7,180 bases of DNA from an uncultured Lachnospiraceae bacterium. Its GTDB lineage: Bacteria > Bacillota > Clostridia > Lachnospirales > Lachnospiraceae. Below are positions 1-6,405 of this stretch, piece by piece; within the stretch, counting starts at the first letter, position 1, and every line of letters begins with the position of its first letter. The stretch is from the NCBI GenBank assembly GCA_946409475.1, contig CAMJWQ010000177.1:1-7180 (forward strand), in the 5' to 3' direction. Made by a program: the position numbers and the translations under genes. Below the pieces are notes generated by a model that ran no database searches, was not told the DNA's origin, and saw only the letters and a list, made by a program, of their open reading frames with translations.

Positions 1-28
1 TGCATTCGTGTGCATCCCCCGGAGGGTT

Positions 29-61
29 TTATTTCATAGGACGCAATTTCCTATGAAATAA
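29..61. repeat. Perfect 13-bp inverted repeat with 7-nt loop downstream of the kinase
   Basis: Arms 29-41 and 49-61 are perfectly complementary (TTATTTCATAGGA and its complement) around a 7-nt centre. It begins 10 bp past the kinase stop codon. Reading in the direction of transcription, the stem is followed by AAACCCTCC, not a T-run, so it is not a classical intrinsic terminator. It may still form a 3' stem-loop that protects or ends the message, or be an operator for a gene beyond the window. The eight-base ATTTCATA occurs once more, at 69-76, over the kinase stop. Confidence 0.7.
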
Positions 62-71
62 GAATCATATT

Positions 72-1589
72 TCATATCATTTTAGCAAAAACCTTTTCAA
101 GGGCAAAGTAGCATTCATCAAACAATTCCTTCACCGGCCCATACGCTGCCACCGAATCCTTATTTGGCAGCCGTATCTCGTTAATCTCCAGGAATTTATC
201 AATCACACGGAAGTCCTTAAACAACCCTGCACCTACGCCTCCCGTAACGGCAGCCCCCATGGAGCCTGCCTCTTCCAGTAAAGCAGGAACAATAATTTTT
301 GCGTTATAAACATCAGCCATAATCTGACGCCATACGGCTCCTTTTGCTCCTCCTCCAATTACCAGTATCTCATTAATCTCCACCTGTTTACGCAGGATTT
401 CAAGGATTATGGACAGATTCATGGTAATTCCTTCCAAAACGCTTCTTAATATGTCACTCCGTTGGTTTTCGGATTTCAGCCCTATAAATGCACCCCTGGC
501 TTTTGGATTCCATCTCGGTGCACGTTCCCCCAACAGGTACGGCAGAAAAATAATTCCGTTTGCTCCCGCCGGACTCTTTTCGACTTGCTCATTCATATAA
601 TCATACGGTGATTTTCCATGAAGCCCGGCATCATAAGATTCCATTTTACATATGGTATTCTTTAACCAGCTATAGGCCCCTCCGGCATACTGCATCGTCC
701 CGTTGGGAGCATATAAGCCGGGGATAACATGAGCCCAGGTGACCGTGCGCATCTCTTCATCAAATATGGGTTTCTCCGATGTAGTCGTAATCCATGCGGA
801 TGTCCCCATACAGCAATACGTTTTTCCGGGACTGATGGAGCCGGAACCCACATTAGCGGTAACACCGTCTCCTCCCCCGAGGACAACAGGTGTTCCCTCT
901 GCCAGGCCGGTCGCTTTTGCTGCTTCTCCGGTCACACCGCCGGCAACGAACGTAGATGGCTTCAGTTCAGGTAATTTCTCAGGATCGATTCCCGCATATT
1001 CAATAATCCGGTCGGACCATTTTAAATTCAGGATATCAAAGCATGCGTTGCTGTTGCCGTCCGAATATTCCGTATAGAACTTTCCCGTGAGACGGAACAC
1101 AATAAAATCCTTGGCATTCAGGGTTTTATAGGTCTGTTCATAAATTTCAGGCTCATTATCCCGAACCCACATCAGCTTCTGGACTCCGTAAGATGCCGTA
1201 TTCCGGTGCCCTGCAATATGATAAAAGTCCTTCTGGCTAATTCGTTCATTGATTTGCTCCGCCTGCCTTTGCGCCCTTTGATCCGCCCATATAATGGATC
1301 TTCTTAAGGGATTTCCCTTTTTATCCACACAAAGGCATCCCATCATCTGCCCGCTGAAACTGACTACGGCAATTTCGGCAGGATTTATTTTCAAGGAATT
1401 TATTAAGCTTTTACTGGACCTGCATACCGCATTCCACCAGTCAAGTGCATCCTGCTCCGCCCATGTACTGTTAAAATAAAATGTATCGTAACTGCTGACC
1501 ATGCTTCCCAATAATTTCCCGCTCTCCGAAAATAAGGTGGCCTTGTCTCCTGAAGTTCCCAAATCATGTGCCAATATATATTTTCCCAT
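72..1589 (-). CDS. FGGY-family carbohydrate kinase, xylulokinase type
   Basis: Cytoplasmic kinase that would phosphorylate a ketose, with D-xylulose the best guess, using ATP. The 505-residue length is normal for the family. The N-terminal FGGY domain opens with a phosphate-binding DLGTSG at residues 9-14. SGQMMG lies at about 79-84 and WADQR at about 101-105. GGGDG at about 238-242 contains the presumed catalytic base Asp241. The C-terminal domain has GTS at about 262-264, the signature GERAPRWNPKARG at about 354-366, and GGGAKGAVW from about 412. I chose the ATG at 1589 rather than the in-frame ATG at 1619: it has an AGGGAGG Shine-Dalgarno 9 nt upstream, and MGKYILAHDLGTSG is the usual family start. 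The gene follows the GntR gene by 39 nt and is probably cotranscribed with it. Classical xylulokinases have GQMH where this protein has GQMM, so the substrate could be another ketose. Family assignment is firm; the substrate is inferred. Confidence 0.93.
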   Translation of the reverse strand: MGKYILAHDLGTSGDKATLFSESGKLLGSMVSSYDTFYFNSTWAEQDALDWWNAVCRSSKSLINSLKINPAEIAVVSFSGQMMGCLCVDKKGNPLRRSIIWADQRAQRQAEQINERISQKDFYHIAGHRNTASYGVQKLMWVRDNEPEIYEQTYKTLNAKDFIVFRLTGKFYTEYSDGNSNACFDILNLKWSDRIIEYAGIDPEKLPELKPSTFVAGGVTGEAAKATGLAEGTPVVLGGGDGVTANVGSGSISPGKTYCCMGTSAWITTTSEKPIFDEEMRTVTWAHVIPGLYAPNGTMQYAGGAYSWLKNTICKMESYDAGLHGKSPYDYMNEQVEKSPAGANGIIFLPYLLGERAPRWNPKARGAFIGLKSENQRSDILRSVLEGITMNLSIILEILRKQVEINEILVIGGGAKGAVWRQIMADVYNAKIIVPALLEEAGSMGAAVTGGVGAGLFKDFRVIDKFLEINEIRLPNKDSVAAYGPVKELFDECYFALEKVFAKMI

Positions 1590-1598
1590 TTCAATCAG

Positions 1599-1605
1599 CC
1601 TCCCT
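1599..1605 (-). promoter_or_regulatory. Shine-Dalgarno site that sets the kinase start
   Basis: The minus strand reads AGGGAGG here, followed by 9 nt and the ATG ending at 1589. It lies inside the longer reading frame that begins at 1619. This indicates that the ten extra N-terminal residues of the longer frame are not translated as part of the kinase. Confidence 0.8.
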
Positions 1606-1628
1606 TCCAGAAATTCCACATGGTATTC

Positions 1629-2402
1629 CTATTTTTTGATCGATTGGCTATACGAACTGTTCGCACCAATTACCACTTCAAATGTATTTCTGTCGCCTCG
1701 GTACCGGGCAATCGAATATTCAATCGGTTTGTCAAATACATTGTATCCCACTGACATGAACCGCTGTATGGCCTTTCCTCTGCCGATATTCAAATTTTTC
1801 ATGTCGTAAGCCTTCGCATCCGTTGCTTCAATAAACCGCCTTATTTTATATATCTTTGTTTCTTCATTTGTTCCTAATATGGGATATAAGGATTCATTTT
1901 CCAGATCATGCTTCATCACAAAGCTGCATTCCTTATAAGGCAGATATGTTTTTACCATAACAATGGGCTCATCATCCGCATATCTCCTCCGGTGAATAAA
2001 TATTACTTTATCACCCGGAGCAAGCTCCAGAGTGGCCGCTACCTGCTCCGGAGGTGCCATGCGCTTAAAATCCAAAAGCTCCGTCCGCGGAGTTCTTCCC
2101 GATTTAAGGATCTGCTCATTAAATGAGCCCAATGCCTGTATAAAGCTTTGGTTGATTTTGGGTTTCGAAACAAAGGTGCCCTTGCTTTTTTTCCGGTATA
2201 ACCATCCTTCATTCTCAAGCTCTCTTATGGCCTGTCTTACTGTTGTCCGGCTGATTTCGAATATTTCCCCAATTTCATTTTCCGTAGGGATTACTTCTCC
2301 GCTTTTATAATTACCATTTCTTATCTCATTCATAATCAGCTCTTTTAATTGAAAGTACAGCGGAATAGGTACATTTTTGTTTAACCGTTGATCCTGAAGC
2401 AT
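1629..2402 (-). CDS. GntR-family transcriptional regulator, HutC subfamily (UTRA domain)
   Basis: DNA-binding regulator of 257 residues, normal for the HutC branch of GntR. Residues about 14-79 form the winged helix-turn-helix: the IPTENEIGEIFEISRTTVRQ stretch is the recognition region and the wing ends in KGTFV. Residues about 95-250 form a UTRA-type effector domain, with a family-typical IHRRRYADDEPI stretch and a C-terminal PIEYSIARYRGDR strand. UTRA regulators usually bind a phosphorylated sugar or similar small molecule and then release DNA. Here the product of the adjacent kinase is the natural candidate, by inference. The ATG has an AAGGAG Shine-Dalgarno (2410-2415) 7 nt upstream. A sigma-A-like promoter with an overlapping inverted repeat precedes the gene, suggesting autoregulation. 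It most likely controls the kinase and the upstream transporter-dehydrogenase genes. Family call is firm; effector and activator-versus-repressor role are inferred. Confidence 0.93.
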   Translation of the reverse strand: MLQDQRLNKNVPIPLYFQLKELIMNEIRNGNYKSGEVIPTENEIGEIFEISRTTVRQAIRELENEGWLYRKKSKGTFVSKPKINQSFIQALGSFNEQILKSGRTPRTELLDFKRMAPPEQVAATLELAPGDKVIFIHRRRYADDEPIVMVKTYLPYKECSFVMKHDLENESLYPILGTNEETKIYKIRRFIEATDAKAYDMKNLNIGRGKAIQRFMSVGYNVFDKPIEYSIARYRGDRNTFEVVIGANSSYSQSIKK

Positions 2403-2457
2403 AAAAACTCTCCTTTTATTTTTATTTACTGTATCATTTTTACATATATTTAGTCAT

Positions 2458-2486
2458 ATTGTATTATATTGTAATACTGTTTTCAA
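2458..2486 (-). promoter_or_regulatory. Probable sigma-A promoter of the gntR-kinase transcript
   Basis: On the minus strand a TTGAAA -35 box (2481-2486) is followed by 17 nt and a TACAAT -10 box (2458-2463). Each differs from consensus at one position and the spacing is ideal. Transcription would begin near 2451, giving a leader of about 50 nt that contains the gntR Shine-Dalgarno. A perfect TATAAT also occurs a few bases upstream of the chosen -10 box, but its spacing to TTGAAA is only 12 nt. The position inside the largest gap of the locus supports a separate start of transcription. Confidence 0.6.
2461..2477. promoter_or_regulatory. Candidate GntR/HutC operator (inverted repeat)
   Basis: A perfect 6-bp inverted repeat, GTATTA-N5-TAATAC, lies in the spacer and -10 region of the gntR promoter. 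HutC-type operators are generally palindromes with GT at one end and AC at the other around an AT-rich centre, which this matches. Binding here would block RNA polymerase, consistent with autorepression. The site is AT-rich, so chance occurrence is possible, and no clear second copy was found in the window. Confidence 0.45.
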
Positions 2487-2658
2487 GCTTATCTGCATCT
2501 TTTTAGCTGGGAAAGCCCTCTCATTTATGTAGGTTTATCAAGTGTTTTCCCGCGTATTTCATATATGTAAGCATTTTTTCAACAGGAGAGCTTCTTGTTT
2601 GTTATTAAGTATCTACATAGTTATAATAAATCGGAAGCCCTTTTCCATTGAGATACCC

Positions 2659-2675
2659 TTCCGGTCATACCGGAA
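2659..2675. repeat. Perfect 17-bp palindrome, 7-bp arms around 3 bp
   Basis: TTCCGGT and ACCGGAA flank a 3-bp centre. No T-run follows on either strand, so it is not a standard terminator, and the 3-nt loop is tight for an RNA hairpin. It may be a protein-binding site about 175 bp upstream of the gntR promoter. GC-rich arms in an otherwise AT-rich gap make it stand out. Confidence 0.6.
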
Positions 2676-2681
2676 TTCATT

Positions 2682-2712
2682 AATAATAAAAGGAAATCAA
2701 GCATTTATTCCC
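2682..2712 (-). terminator. Weak intrinsic terminator candidate after the dehydrogenase gene
   Basis: On the minus strand GGGAAT (2707-2712) can pair with ATTTCC (2692-2697) through 6 bp including one G-U, with a 9-nt loop. The T-rich run TTTTATTATT (2682-2691) follows at once. It starts about 60 bp after the dehydrogenase stop codon. The stem is short, so termination may be partial or absent. Confidence 0.35.
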
Positions 2713-2771
2713 ATATACCTGCCTTAAGACCACCGGTACTATCCTATAACATTACCTTACCGTCAAAGCAG

Positions 2772-3791
2772 CTAATCCAGGTCGATAATAACCTTCATGA
2801 CCTTATCTTTTTGTTCGTCAATCAGCTTATATGCCTCCGCATAATCCCGAAACTTCAATTTATTTGTGATGAGTGTATCAAAATCAATCAACCCTTCCTT
2901 CACAAGCTCAATTGCCTTAATATAGTCCTCCTCCCTATACATCGCACTTGCAATCAACGACAGTTCATGGTCCTGTACGCACCCCATATCAATGGTAGCC
3001 GGCTCGCCAAAAACACCGACTACAATAATGGAGCTTCCCTTTCTTGCATACCGGATTGCCTGCTTCATTGTCGGATTAATCCCAATGCATTCAAAAATGC
3101 AGTCTGCCCTGTCTTCTCCAAAAGCAGATACTATTTTTCCCAGTAAATCACCTTCTCCGTTATTTACCGTGCCGATTCCGCATTTTTCAGCCGCTGCCAG
3201 ACGGTATCTGCTTATCTCTGCCAATAAGACCCCGGATGCCCCCATGGCCTTTGCCGACTGTGCAACCAGATTACCAATCGGCCCTCCGCCAAATACCAGA
3301 ATCTTCTTATCCTTTATATCACCGGCACGCCTTACGGCATGTACCGCTACGGCCAAAGGCTCTATCATGGCTCCGTGTTCCCAGCTCATGGTATCCGGCA
3401 GCTTCAATGCCTTTTTTGCATCAACGACAAAATACTCACTTGCCATCCCTGTTGTCTGAAAGCCCATAACCTTCAGCACCTCACAGTCATTATACATACC
3501 ATGGGTGCAGGGATAGCACTTTCCGCATACTGCCTGAGGCTGAATCGTTACTTTGTCCCCCACTTTGACATTTGTTACTTTTTCCCCGGCTTCGACCACC
3601 TGTGCGGATACTTCATGTCCCTGAACCACCGGATAGCTTGTATATGGATGCTTTCCATGATTTACGTGGACATCCGATCCGCATACGCCGATTCTTTTGA
3701 TTTTTACCTTTATCTGATCCGGTCCCATCTCCGGAACGGGAACATCATTAAATACAATTACGCCCGGCTTTGTCATTACTGCCTGTACCAT
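2772..3791 (-). CDS. Zinc-dependent medium-chain dehydrogenase (polyol dehydrogenase-like)
   Basis: Cytoplasmic oxidoreductase of 339 residues, usual for zinc-containing medium-chain dehydrogenases. It would interconvert a sugar alcohol and a ketose using NAD(P)+. Predicted catalytic zinc ligands are Cys37, His59, Glu60 (GHE) and Glu144 (IEPLA). A structural zinc site is formed by Cys89, Cys92, Cys95 and Cys103. The cofactor domain has GGGPIG at 168-173, and an acidic Glu192 at the end of the next strand favours NAD+ over NADP+. The ATG at 3791 has a GAGG Shine-Dalgarno 7 nt upstream. The gene lies 66 nt after the permease, with no evident promoter between them, so it probably belongs to the transporter transcript. 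With the downstream kinase it suggests oxidation of an imported pentitol such as xylitol or D-arabitol, then phosphorylation. Sorbitol, threonine and galactitol-1-phosphate dehydrogenases share this fold, so the exact substrate cannot be read from the sequence. Confidence 0.92.
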   Translation of the reverse strand: MVQAVMTKPGVIVFNDVPVPEMGPDQIKVKIKRIGVCGSDVHVNHGKHPYTSYPVVQGHEVSAQVVEAGEKVTNVKVGDKVTIQPQAVCGKCYPCTHGMYNDCEVLKVMGFQTTGMASEYFVVDAKKALKLPDTMSWEHGAMIEPLAVAVHAVRRAGDIKDKKILVFGGGPIGNLVAQSAKAMGASGVLLAEISRYRLAAAEKCGIGTVNNGEGDLLGKIVSAFGEDRADCIFECIGINPTMKQAIRYARKGSSIIVVGVFGEPATIDMGCVQDHELSLIASAMYREEDYIKAIELVKEGLIDFDTLITNKLKFRDYAEAYKLIDEQKDKVMKVIIDLD

Positions 3792-3857
3792 ACTGCTTCC
3801 TCTTTTATATTTTTCCTGTTACGGCATCCGCTGCTTTTTGTTTTCTCAACAACATAA

Positions 3858-4814
3858 TTAAACGGTTTTGTCCGATTTGTTTGTCACAATCTGTAATAAT
3901 ACCGCTGCGATAATAATAAATCCCTTTATAATATCCTGCGGATAAGATGGCACAGCCATCAGGTTCATGATATTACCGATAAGGGCAAGAACCAAGGCCC
4001 CCGCTACGGTTTTAACCACAAAGCCTTTCCCGCCTGCCAGGCTTGCACCGCCGATTACACAGGCCGCAATGGCATCCAGCTCCTGTCCCTGTCCAACGGT
4101 AGCACTGCCGGTCGAAGCCCTGGCTGCAATAAATACTCCTGCCAGTGCCGATAAGACTCCTGCTACGCCATATACAGACATCAAATATCTCTTTGTCCGG
4201 ATACCTGCCAGCCTTACCGCCATACGGTTACTGCCGATTGCAATCACCGTACGTCCCCATGCCGTATAGTGCTGAATTAATGCAAATAAAATAATCGCAG
4301 CAATTGCTATGATAATGATAGGGAAAAAATTGTTTGCCTTTACCAGATTATCCAAGGTTCCTTCCTGTATCTTTATGGGCGTACCATTGGTAATTACGAA
4401 AGCGGTTCCTCTGGCAATGGTCATAGTAGCAAGGGAAGCAACAAAACCTTGAAAATCAGCATATGCTACCAATATACCGGTAAATATTCCAAACACCATA
4501 CCGGCCAGCAGGGCAATCAGAATAGCGCCCAAAAAATTTATCTGGTAGTCCCGGACTAAAATAGCGGATACCGAAGCACCAATTGCCATAACCGATCCCA
4601 CTGACAAATCAATCCCGCCTGTCAGTACAACAAACAACATACCTATGGCAACCAGAATGGGGCCTGACTGCTGAAGGGCAATATTCCGGATATTCATTGC
4701 GGTAAAAAAGGTATCGGATAATATACTGCACACAATAAACAGCAGCAACAGAATCAGATACGTATTATTGTCTATTAGTTTTTTCTTTACGCATTTCATC
4801 TTACTTTTGTCCAT
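3858..4814 (-). CDS. RbsC-type ABC transporter permease
   Basis: Inner-membrane subunit of a carbohydrate ABC importer, 318 residues, typical of the RbsC/XylH/AraH family. A short basic N-terminus is followed by several hydrophobic segments, at about residues 18-35, 50-64, 74-87, 94-118, 122-142, 163-180, 210-231 and 265-310. The last is long enough for two spans. The family motif GGIDLSVGS lies at 66-73 and the cytoplasmic ATPase-coupling loop carries GGASLAGGKG at about 255-264. Only one permease gene is present, so it would act as a homodimer as in ribose transporters. The start lies 4 nt after the ATPase stop, and a GGGGG stretch overlapping the end of that gene serves as the likely ribosome site, implying coupled translation. 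An alternative ATG five codons in has no ribosome site. Confidence 0.94.
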   Translation of the reverse strand: MDKSKMKCVKKKLIDNNTYLILLLLFIVCSILSDTFFTAMNIRNIALQQSGPILVAIGMLFVVLTGGIDLSVGSVMAIGASVSAILVRDYQINFLGAILIALLAGMVFGIFTGILVAYADFQGFVASLATMTIARGTAFVITNGTPIKIQEGTLDNLVKANNFFPIIIIAIAAIILFALIQHYTAWGRTVIAIGSNRMAVRLAGIRTKRYLMSVYGVAGVLSALAGVFIAARASTGSATVGQGQELDAIAACVIGGASLAGGKGFVVKTVAGALVLALIGNIMNLMAVPSYPQDIIKGFIIIAAVLLQIVTNKSDKTV

Positions 4815-4818
4815 GTAG

Positions 4819-6312
4819 CTATACCCCCATTGCGTATTTTATTAATGCGTTTTCCTCAATCAATTCTTTATTGAGCTCTCCGCTGACTCTTCCCTGCCGC
4901 ATAACAATAACCCTGTCGCACATGCCGATAATTTCCGTCATCTCGGAGGAAATCATGATAATTCCCACGCCTTCTTCCGCCAGCTTATTCATAATCTTAT
5001 ATATTTCTGTTTTTGCACCTACATCAACCCCGCGGGTCGGCTCATCAAACACAATACATTTACAGTCTGCGAAAACCCATTTTGCCAGTGCAACCTTCTG
5101 CTGATTCCCGCCACTCAGGCTGTCTGCATTATCCTCCGCGGAACCATACTTCGTATTAATGCCTTCCAGTAATTCCCGGACATATTTTTTTTCTCTTTTA
5201 TGGTTAATGATATCCAGCTTGTTTGTTACTTTATGTATGGAAGCAAGTGTTGTATTGATCCGGATACTCTGTTCCAGCAGCAAGCCTTGTTTTTTTCTGT
5301 CTTCCGGAAGGAATCCGAAGCCACTGCCGACTGCCTCTTTGGGATGCTTGAAATGCACTTCTTTTCCAAAATAAGTCACTTTACCCGAATCTATTTTATC
5401 CGCTCCGAATACGGCCCGCATCGTTTCCGTTCTTCCTGCTCCGACCAGACCGCTGAATCCAAGGATTTCCCCCGATCTTACCGTAAAACTCACATCCTTT
5501 ACCATAGTACCTGCATTCAGATTTTCAACCTTTAATATTTCTTCTCCGATTCTGGCATTTCTCTTTGGAAACATCTGTGTAATTGTTCTTCCTACCATCA
5601 TACTGACAAGGATTTCCTTTGTAATGGAGGAAGCAGGAACCGTATCCACATATCCCCCATCCTTTAACACCGTAATATTATCACTCAGCTCAAATATTTC
5701 ATCCAAACGATGCGAGATATAAATAATACTGACTCCTTCGGCTTTTAATCTCCGAATGATCTCAAATAATTTTTCAATTTCCGTGAATGTCAAAACTGCC
5801 GTAGGCTCGTCAAAAACAATAACATCCGCATTCCTTGTAAGACACTTACAAATTTCCACGATCTGCTGGTATGCAATACTTAGGTTTCCGACCTTTGTTC
5901 CGGGATCAATTGTATTAAATCCAAGCTTTGCCAACTGGTCGCCTGCAATCTTTTTCAGCCGTCTCCAGTCTATCAATGCTCCTGTGGCTGCCAGCCTGTC
6001 TATGGATATATTCTCGGCCACCGTTAAGTCCGGGGCCAGCATAAATTCCTGATAGATAACGGCTATTCCCAAATCCTTTGCGTCCTTCGGTGATGTAATT
6101 TTAACTTCTTTTCCGTCAATAAAAATCTGTCCTTCATCCTTTTGGTATGCACCGGACAGGATTTTCATCAATGTCGATTTTCCCGCGCCGTTTTCACCGA
6201 TCAGTGCGTGAATTTCACCCTTTTTAATTTTTAATGAAACATGATTCAGAGCCTTGACACCGCCAAAATGCTTTGTTATATCCTTCATTTCAATTTTGTA
6301 CCCATCCTGCAT
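4819..6312 (-). CDS. RbsA-type sugar ABC transporter ATPase, two fused nucleotide-binding domains
   Basis: Energises import with a fused pair of ATPase domains in 497 residues, the family norm. Domain 1 has Walker A GENGAGKST (39-47), Q-loop Gln88, an atypical signature LSIAY (144-148), Walker B with Asp168-Glu169, and switch His201. Domain 2 has the degenerate Walker A GLVGAGRTE (288-296), the LPEDRKKQGL motif typical of RbsA (335-344), a normal LSGGN signature (399-403), Walker B Asp423-Glu424, and Glu457 in the switch-histidine position. Such asymmetry, with one impaired site, is usual in this family. The ATG has an AAAGGAG Shine-Dalgarno (6321-6327) 8 nt upstream. It follows the binding protein by 93 nt and precedes the permease by 4 nt. 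The family covers ribose, xylose, galactose and polyol importers, so the substrate is open. Confidence 0.96.
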   Translation of the reverse strand: MQDGYKIEMKDITKHFGGVKALNHVSLKIKKGEIHALIGENGAGKSTLMKILSGAYQKDEGQIFIDGKEVKITSPKDAKDLGIAVIYQEFMLAPDLTVAENISIDRLAATGALIDWRRLKKIAGDQLAKLGFNTIDPGTKVGNLSIAYQQIVEICKCLTRNADVIVFDEPTAVLTFTEIEKLFEIIRRLKAEGVSIIYISHRLDEIFELSDNITVLKDGGYVDTVPASSITKEILVSMMVGRTITQMFPKRNARIGEEILKVENLNAGTMVKDVSFTVRSGEILGFSGLVGAGRTETMRAVFGADKIDSGKVTYFGKEVHFKHPKEAVGSGFGFLPEDRKKQGLLLEQSIRINTTLASIHKVTNKLDIINHKREKKYVRELLEGINTKYGSAEDNADSLSGGNQQKVALAKWVFADCKCIVFDEPTRGVDVGAKTEIYKIMNKLAEEGVGIIMISSEMTEIIGMCDRVIVMRQGRVSGELNKELIEENALIKYAMGV

Positions 6313-6358
6313 GTGGCCTTCTCCTTTACTCTTAATACGTAGAAGATCCCCCCGTATA

Positions 6359-6372
6359 AAGAGGACCCTCTT
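6359..6372 (-). repeat. 14-bp palindrome between binding-protein and ATPase genes
   Basis: AAGAGG and CCTCTT flank 2 bp, so the RNA could form a small hairpin with a four-base loop. It lies 33 bp after the binding-protein stop. A short T-run follows on the minus strand but soon gives way to GGGGGG. It could act as a leaky terminator or a 3' stabiliser that keeps binding-protein mRNA more abundant than ATPase mRNA, as seen in many ABC operons. The stem is short, so this is tentative. Confidence 0.35.
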
Positions 6373-6405
6373 ACTATTATTGTTATATCCTTTTACTCTT
6401 TTTCA

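Larger units (their letters stand above)
2403..2771. other. 369-bp non-coding gap between the dehydrogenase and gntR genes
   Basis: No credible gene was found on either strand. The stretch is AT-rich and holds, in the direction of transcription, a weak terminator candidate (2682-2712), a perfect 7-3-7 palindrome (2659-2675), the gntR promoter with its inverted repeat (2458-2486), and the gntR Shine-Dalgarno. About 170 bases between 2487 and 2658 show nothing I can name. The gap divides the locus into a transporter-dehydrogenase unit and a regulator-kinase unit. Confidence 0.7.

Noticed and set aside
13..30. Start of another minus-strand gene at the left edge (ATG ending at 15)
   Set aside because: Only five codons are visible and the GGGGG before it is directly adjacent to the ATG, too close for a ribosome site, so it cannot be supported.
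1590..1619. Longer kinase start at 1619 adding ten residues
   Set aside because: The added segment includes the strong AGGGAGG ribosome site of the inner ATG, and family members normally begin at the MGKYILAHD position.
2549..2570. Catabolite-repression (cre) site
   Set aside because: A stretch resembling TGAAA..CG is off by one base from the required spacing, and no acceptable cre match was found in the gaps.
2521..2574. 17-residue minus-strand leader peptide before gntR
   Set aside because: It has an ATG but no Shine-Dalgarno, lies upstream of the predicted transcription start, and shows no regulatory codon run.
2542..2727. Plus-strand 61-codon frame in the 369-bp gap
   Set aside because: It starts with GTG, has no convincing ribosome site, and its composition matches AT-rich non-coding DNA.
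3339..3857. Plus-strand open frame of 172 codons opposite the dehydrogenase
   Set aside because: It is antisense to a clearly conserved enzyme, has no family features, and its composition is explained as a shadow of the real frame. The same applies to plus-strand frames at 2992-3459 and 6590-7060.
3792..3857. Separate promoter for the dehydrogenase gene
   Set aside because: A TTGAGA occurs but no matching -10 box at proper spacing, so cotranscription with the permease is simpler.
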